The notes beneath the pieces are model-generated. The model ran no database searches. It was not told where the DNA came from and saw only the letters and a program-made list of their open reading frames with translations. Positions 57,296-64,000 of a stretch of 64,000 nt of DNA are shown piece after piece. The position numbers and the translations under genes were made by a program. This DNA comes from Erodium maritimum (lineage: Eukaryota; Streptophyta; Magnoliopsida; Geraniales; Geraniaceae). The stretch's first letter is position 1. Each line of letters opens with the position of its first letter. The stretch covers positions 23,059,515 through 23,123,514 of the forward strand of contig OY997591.1 of assembly GCA_963921825.1 (NCBI GenBank), given 5' to 3'.

Positions 57296-60200
57296 TCATA
57301 AAGGAATCACCTTCCAAGGGAAACAAGCTCTAGGATTTGACTTCCATATCAAGAAAGAGAAATGAAAGGAGGCTTTTCTAGGTCTTGAAACTTCCCAATT
57401 GTATGAATAGCTGAGAATGTTTGTAAATATATCCTCAGCTGTAAGAGTGATGCCTTGAAAGAGAAATAAAGTCCTTGCCAACCAAATATGCCAACATACC
57501 AGCTGCACCAAGCTTTGCCAAGCTTTCTTCAATATTTTTCTCTGAACCAAAGTATACCAGGAAGCTAGAAGAGAGGATACTGAACCAGGGACAATGAAAT
57601 GTATCCCCCACCAAGAAGCTATTAATCCCCAAACTTCCCAAGCTCTCTTACAATGCAGTAAAATATGACAGCCCTCTTCAAAATCCCATTTACAAATTGG
57701 ACAGATGATTTCTTCTAAAGACATCTTGAAGCCCCTCTTATGCAGATAACATTTTGAAGGAATTATATCTAGACAAGCCATCCAGCAAAATGCTGAGATT
57801 TTTGGGGGAATCCCAGGCAACCATAGGGCTTTTGTCCAGCTAATTGTTTGTGCATTTTGAGTTCCTTGCTGGGCCATTAATAAGTATAATTTTCTGACTG
57901 AAAATCCTCTGGCATCCCACACCCAATTTAAAGAATCTTCCGACTAATTAAGATGGACACCTCCTAAGACTGAGCAAAACATCTCCCATTCATCTTCTTC
58001 CCATCCTCTAGGACTTCTTCTTAAAATACTTTCCCAGACATTTACTTCCAAAGTCTCAAAAATTTCAGCAACTCTGGCCTTTTTGTTTTGTGCTAGGAGG
58101 AATATCCTTGGAAATAAGTACCTGAAAGGAATTTGTCCCCACCATATGTCATCCCAGAAGAAGACTCTTTCTCCATTACCTATCCTCCAAGACAATCCTC
58201 TCAATCCAAAGAAGTTGCTGTATCTTGGATCCTTCATCACATCCAAAATTTGATCCATGAAACAACAGCTCCCAACTTCTGAAAACTTGCTCAAATCCCA
58301 TTCATTTGGATCCCACCCAAATTTTGAACAAATAACTAATTTCCACAAAGAATTTCTTTCCAGTGCAAACCTCCACCACCACTTGGCTAACAAAGCCAGA
58401 TTCATCAGCTCAAGATCTTTTACTCCCATCCCTCCCTCTTCTTTTGATTTGCATACATTGTTCCACCTGGATTTGCACATTAATTTTGGGGAAGATTTAC
58501 CATGCCACAAAAATCTTCTTTTCCAGCTAATCATTTCCTTGATCACTCCTTTTGGTGCTTTTATAATTGAGAAGAAGTATAGAGGCAATGCTCCCAAAGT
58601 TGTCTTCAAAAGAGTTATTCTGCCACCTAGGGACAACATCTTGGCCTCCCACAAACCTAGAGCATTTTTGAATTTTTGTATGATACCTGTCCAAGTGGCC
58701 TTTCTTTTAGGATTTGCACCCAAATGAAACCCCAAATAAGTCATAGGCAAATTCCCTTTTGGACAATTGAGAATATGAATGATTTCCAGTTCTTCTGCCT
58801 CAGATAGATTGAAAGTGTATATATGTGACTTATCATAATTGACCTTTAAACCAGCTGCAACTTTGAATAGCTTGAGAACAAATTTTAGACAAGAAACCCC
58901 TTCCTTATTTGCCTCTAAGAAAAAGATGGTATCATCTGCAAACTGAAGGTGAGAGATTGTAGGACAAGTAGCATTCATCTTAATACCTTGAATAAGACCT
59001 TGTTGCAATGAAGCTTTCATAAGTTGGTTTAGACCTTCTGCCACCAGCACAAATATCGAAGGAGAAAGAGCACAACCTTGTCTTAGCCCCTTAAAAATTT
59101 GGAAATCAGGACTGGGAGATCCATTTATCAGAATGGACACATTTGCTTTGAAACAAGCCAACATCCACATTTTCCACTTAACTCCAAACCCCATTTTTGA
59201 GAGAATTTTCATAATAAAGTCCCAACTGACATTATCAAAGGCCTTTACAAAATCTGCCTTGAAGATGAATGCTTTTGTTTTTTCCTTTTTGATATATTGA
59301 ACTACCTCTACTGCTATTGATATACCATATATGATTTGTCTGCCAGATATAAAACCAGTTTGCTCATCCCCCACCAAGAAGCCTATCATTTCCTTAAGCC
59401 TTGAAGAGAGCAGTTTAGATAGTATCTTATAGGGCCCTCCCATTAAGCTAATTGGCCTATAATCATCAAAGGACAAAGGGGATGGACCTTTTGGTATTAA
59501 GGTCATAAATAAGGAATTGAGGCCTTTTCCAATCTGCCCTGTTTGATGAAAATGGTTGATGAATAATAGCAGATCATTTTTGATAATTGGCCAGCATACT
59601 TGGAAAAAATGTAAGGTATATCCTTCTGGTCCTGTAGCTCTATCTTCTTTGCAGGCCTTTCTAGCCACTGAGCTTGTTGAGGAGTTAAAATTTCAAAGGG
59701 TAGTTCATCCAGATCTAAGGGCTGAGAACTTGAAGCTGTAAACCTTCTTGAGAAATGATCTGCAACAACCTTTTTTATTTCTTCATGAGTGGTTAAAGTG
59801 TTGTCATTATCCCAAATATGAGATATTCTTTTGATTGCTCCTTTGTAATTTGCAATTCTATGGTAGTATTTAGAGCCCTTATCACCTTCATTAATCCATT
59901 TTCTTCTAGCTTTTTGGCTCCAAAGCTGGGACTGTAATTTATATTTTTGAATCAACTCAGCCTTAAGCTTGCCCCTTTACAACATTCCAAGCTTGAGAGA
60001 TTTCTGATATTCAACACACTATCCAGCTTGTCTATTGAGGTGATTAGATCAGCAATCTGAGTGTCAAGAGCTCCAAAGACTTCTACATTCCATTTTTTGA
60101 GCATGCCTTTCAGTAATTTCAGCTTCATCCATAGTACATAGTGAGGCAGCCCCACCACATGAAGGCCTTGCCAGAATAATTTAACAGCACTAAAGAATCT

Positions 60201-60952
60201 TCCATCTTCTGTCCAGACATTTATCAACTTGAAAGGTCTTGGCCCCAGTCAACTAGATTATCATATAGCATGATTGGCCTATGATCTGAAATACTTCTTG
60301 GGAGAACAACTTGTGTGAGTGCTGAATAAGCTTGTATGAAGTCCAAAGATACTAGAAACCTGTCCAGCTTTGAAGCAGAAGAACCACCACCAAACCAAGT
60401 ATACTTCCCATTTTGTAAGGGGAGATCAATTACTCCCAGAGAGTCTATAAAATTTTGAAATGCCCTCATATCTGAGGAGTAAGGCCTCCGAGAAGCTCTT
60501 TCAGCAATAGAGATTGTGACATTAAAATCTCCCCCCAATAAGATGATAGGTGCAAGAACAAGAGTACTGATAAAATCACTTATCTCTGTCCAAAGCATGC
60601 TCCTTCATGCTCTTGAACAAGGGGCATATATATTAATCAGGCAATTCTTATTCAAGGCTTTAGACTTTCCCAACCAGATTATAGCTCCTTTCAGACATTT
60701 GAAACTTGTCATTGTGTAGTCATTTGATTTCTAAAAGGTAATGAGACCTCCATAATTTCCTTCAGCAGATATATCAATCATCTCCCACCCCCAAGATAAT
60801 CCACAGGACCTGAGAAACCAAGCAGAGATTTTTTCTAGTTTTGATTCCCGCAAGAAAATGAGATTGGGTTGTTGCTTGTGTACCAAGGCATTGAAGCTTC
60901 TCCTCTTTTGTGTGGAAGAGATGCCTCTCACATTCCAAAAGAGAACTTTCAT
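57296..60952 (-). pseudogene. LINE ORF2: endonuclease, reverse transcriptase, zinc-binding domain
   Basis: It starts ATG at 60952 with VLFWNVRGISSTQKRRSF (endonuclease). GGDFNVT at about 60530 and SISDHRPIML near 60270 are catalytic segments. Reverse transcriptase lies in 59668-57944: SFDDYRPISLMGGPYKILSK, KADFVKAFDNVSWDFIMK, LRQGCALSPSIFVLVAEGL, HLQFADDTIFFLE (intact FADD). The last part (57922-57296) is the zinc-binding domain: CPICKWDFEEGCHILLHC. Stops at about 60731, 60600 and 57944 and frameshifts near 60225, 59950 and 59600 inactivate it. Confidence 0.92.
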
Positions 60953-60954
60953 TG

Positions 60955-63679
60955 CTAATTAATTAGAGAAGATAGTTCCTGGAAACTTGGATCTTCAAAA
61001 TCCTTGTCTAAATCTACAAACTCATCCTCAGATCCCACTTCAAATTGTACACTGAGATTCCTTTTATCCTCCAATAAGCTTAGTTGCTGCAAAATTTCCT
61101 CTTCCTTGGTTTTAGCTTTTAGGCCTAAATCTTTGCCAAAACCCCAAGCTTTCTTAGCTTCAGATGATAAGGATAAGAAGGAGATATCCTTTTGTGACTC
61201 CTGCTGCAATTGTTGCCGTCCTTTTTTGATTTTTGACCTAGTTACATATTTGTGAGGGGCTGCATTTTTTACTTTCTTCTTTCTTTTCTTTAGGTTGTAA
61301 TGCTGCTGATGTGGAGTGGTTGTCAGTCCCATAAAATATGATACTTCATTCACTTGAGCTTGAATAAAGAGTGGCTCAAAAGAGGGGGGGGGGGGGGGGG
61401 ATTTTGAATTTGGAGAGCCATATTCACCATCACTGTTCAAACTATTCAGACCTTGTGGACCCAAGGAAATGGGTTGTAAAGAGCAAACATTCCCATCCAT
61501 GTCAACTCTCTTAGATGATTCATTTTCCAAAGTCTGAGAAGGCTCCATCCTTAATAAATGCTTGACAGTTGAGACAGGAGATGAAGAGAGAATTAGAGCT
61601 TGCTGGTTCAGAGGCAGACTTACATCCTTCTGAATGTCTGTCAAATTATGACTGAGGTCTAACCCATACTCCTCATGGGATTGAATATGAATAGTTCTAT
61701 CTTCCAATGGAACTACTTCATCAAGAGACAAGATCCTAGTTCCAACTACTGTAGGGATTGGAGGGGGATCAGAACTGACACCAACCACATCTGCAATAAC
61801 TTCTCCCTCTTCAATAATCTCAGCTCCAAGAAGACCAACATTCTCCACCTGTGTTCTTAGGACCAAATCATCAGGACCTAAATGATCTGCAGAATTGACA
61901 CAAATAACCTCTACAATAACTTCTCCAACTTCAATATTCTCAGCTCCAAGTAAACCATCATTCTCCACCTGAGTTCTTAGGGCCAAAACATCAGAACATA
62001 AATGAACTGTAGGAAGTAAATGCACATCTTCCTCTATAATTTCAGCACCAAGAGGGCTTACATTCTCCACCTGGTTTCTTATAACTAGAGCATCAGATAG
62101 CTGATCTTTTGGTAGTACAAGGTCATTAGTTTCCTCAATCAAGCCAATCTCATTCTCAACCATTAAGTAAGCTATTGGCCTTAACATTTCAGTGCAAAGG
62201 TTTTGAGTATTCAAACCAGGTGAAGGAGAAATGAGAGGATCCACATAAGAAGAGCTGGAATCACTGAGATTTGATGATAAGCCTGATGAATAAGGAGATT
62301 GCAGAGGAGGGACTGCACTGCCTATGACAGAGGAGACCAAGACTTTAAACTCAGAGTTTCCAAGAGTGATGATAACCTCCTAAGAGATTGGCTTCAGATT
62401 TTTGCTGTGAATGAGAACATAGGCTATGTCTATTTCCAAGGCATTTTTAGATGATGGATGAGTAAACAAGATGTCTCCATACTCAATTACTGCAGCTTGA
62501 AATGTTTCCTCACACATCCATGGTAGGGTATGCCTTGTATAACCATCCAAATAAACCTCCCACCTTTTAGACAAAGATCATCAGAGGCTGGGATTTGAAT
62601 CATCCATTCTTTCAACCAAGCTCCCTTATCAGAGAGAAGTTCCTTATGATATTCCATATCTGGACATTGAACCAAAATAACTTGTTTCCCAATGATTTAA
62701 GCAAAATTTCAGAGGCCCCTTGCATTGCTATTTCATGCTGCATTGCTTTAATACTAATATTCAAATGAGATAAGGCTAAGTGAGATTGGTGCATCAATGC
62801 TACTTGTGAAGAAATAATTGAACCCTTATGCAAATAATCTTCATAATTCCTTGTATTGTTGTTCAAATTATGAGGAGGTGATGTTGCCCAGCTTGTGTTT
62901 GGCCTTTGCCAAAACTTTGGAACCTATTGCATGGGATGAATAGAGACAGTCCTCTTCCAAGCTTTTGTTACATATAGCTTGTTCCTCCAATATGATGCAC
63001 CATTGTATTTGAGAATGGCTTGCTGCAATGCTTCCTTAGAGTCAAAATACACACAGCCATACCAAATTCCTTTCAAGTTTGGTTTCAGAGCCACCAGAGC
63101 TTTGCAATAACCCTTTGCAAGGTAGAAGATGTTTTGTATCCAAGAGACATGAGCTTTAGGAGGGAGATTCCTTACAAAAGCAGTATGGTATACTGTAAGA
63201 TTACCCTGATAAGAGAAATTGTTGCCAACATATCTTGCGTGTTTGGTAGGTTTGTGCAATTGAGGAGAGGGAGGAGTAATGTATGTATCAGAACCAACCG
63301 GTTGAAAAAACTTGTCATAGAACATTTTGTGTCCTTGTATAAGCTTTGTATGCCCTCCTTCAGAATATTGCTGGGTTCCGTCTGATGAGGATGAGGAGGC
63401 ATTTCTTGTTCTTCCTTTCTTCTTGATCAACTTCTTCTTAGACTTTTCAAAACCCGGTGGTGGTCTTATGGATGAGGAGGAGTTATTCCTCAGCTTGTCC
63501 GACCCTTCAGACCTAATAACCTGAGGCAGTTGATGCACTCTCATAGTCCCACTGAGTTCTTCAATAGATAGTCCCATAGGTAATAGGGTGGCTTCAAGAG
63601 AAGAGAGCCTTGCTTCAAGCCGATTTGAAATGAACTGAGTAACCCAAATGTACAGAGTAACCGAGAGAGGTCCAACCAA
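60955..63679 (-). pseudogene. LINE ORF1: RRM-like domain and DUF4283-like region
   Basis: The first frame (63679-62924) has a basic linker (FEKSKKKLIKKKGRTRN) and an RRM-like fold: AFVRNLPPK (RNP2) and GIWYGCVYFDSKEAL (RNP1). After a stop at 62924 and frameshifts near 62650 and 62565, a DUF4283-like region follows (RHTLPWMCEETFQAAVIEYG). A TAG near 62380 precedes an acidic, repetitive C-terminal part ending at 60955, directly before ORF2. It includes three VENVGLLGAE(I)IEE-like copies and a Pro run coded by 17 C. The start codon is not certain. Confidence 0.82.
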
Positions 63680-63889
63680 GAGGGAATGGTGGTCCGATGA
63701 TCTGGATGTATCACCCTAGACACTACACCAAAGCCAAATCAGAGAAGGTGAAGAAGAAACACTAAGAACATGTTGAGGATGAAGAAGAAGCTACTGTAGC
63801 TACTGTAGCTGGTAGAGAGCATCTTTAGTGTTCAGATGTTAGTAACTCTTGGGATTGATTTGCGACGATCATTTCTTCCCTCACATTTT

Positions 63890-64000
63890 CACAGTTTCTC
63901 CTTTTCTTTTCTTTATTTGAAAGGTAAATTGTTATAAATCGACTAGACTTTCAGAAGTTGAGAGAAGAGCCTAAGTGTCGACACCGGACCACCCCGATTA
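63890..64000. other. Right edge; possible start of another LTR
   Basis: From 63976 the sequence reads TGTCGACACCGGACCACC and runs off the window. TGTCGACACC is a common first word of Tat/Retand-type LTRs, but 25 bases are not enough to decide. Confidence 0.25.

Larger units (their letters stand above)
56485..63870 (-). mobile_element. Full-length L1-type LINE, inactivated
   Basis: It is flanked by identical 19 bp duplications (ATTTCTTCCCTCACATTTT at 56466-56484 and 63871-63889), with a short A tail (T run at 56481-56489, partly shared with the duplication). On the minus strand the order is 5' UTR, ORF1 (about 63679-60955), ORF2 (60952-57296) and an 800 bp 3' UTR. At 7.4 kb it is not 5'-truncated, which is unusual for LINE copies. 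Multiple stops and frameshifts make it inactive. Confidence 0.92.

Overview
The window is nuclear DNA of a flowering plant, almost certainly a eudicot. The evidence is spliced genes with GT-AG introns, an ITN1-type ankyrin/PGG membrane protein, an RPM1-type CC-NB-LRR resistance gene, and a dense load of plant LTR retrotransposons (Tekay/Del-like and Athila-like Ty3/gypsy, another chromovirus) plus L1-type LINEs. The species cannot be fixed from the sequence alone. I can support only two intact host genes: the ITN1-like gene on the minus strand (1069-4264, four exons) and the resistance gene on the plus strand (51971-54793, intronless).

Layout. 1-4264: ITN1-like gene and its 3' flank. 4265-5061: AT-rich DNA with a short-hairpin repeat. 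5067-18466: retrotransposon A (plus strand, target duplication GACCC). It has very long LTRs and a decayed Tekay-like interior; its 3' LTR is split by the remains of a second element, B (minus strand, 14187-17822). 18472-19990: unassigned DNA. 19990-23700: a dead LINE interrupted by a younger, internally deleted LINE that ends in poly(A). 23701-26443: AT-rich DNA with degenerate GTTACA-type repeats and a long hairpin.

26449-50239 is a nested tower. The outer element is a minus-strand chromovirus with about 400 bp LTRs and target duplication CTCTG. Its integrase region was hit twice: by a Tekay-like element now reduced to a solo LTR (27390-30040, duplication CCTTC) and by an Athila-like element (about 30232-45740). 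The Athila-like reverse transcriptase was in turn split by a nearly full-length Tekay-like element D (34755-44535, minus strand, duplication GCGGG). The flanking duplications and the differing LTR divergence give a consistent insertion order.

50240-56465 is an island of host DNA carrying the resistance gene, about 1.7 kb from the outer LTR on one side and about 1.7 kb from a LINE on the other. 56485-63870 is a full-length but inactivated minus-strand L1-type LINE bounded by a 19 bp target duplication. The last 25 bases may be the start of another LTR.

Functionally the two host genes are unrelated neighbours: one is a membrane ankyrin protein of the salt/ABA-response family, the other an intracellular immune receptor. 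Everything between them is mobile-element sediment. I found no CRISPR array, operon, tRNA/rRNA gene or convincing new multigene system; the most notable content is the nesting history and the structured repeats inside the LTRs.
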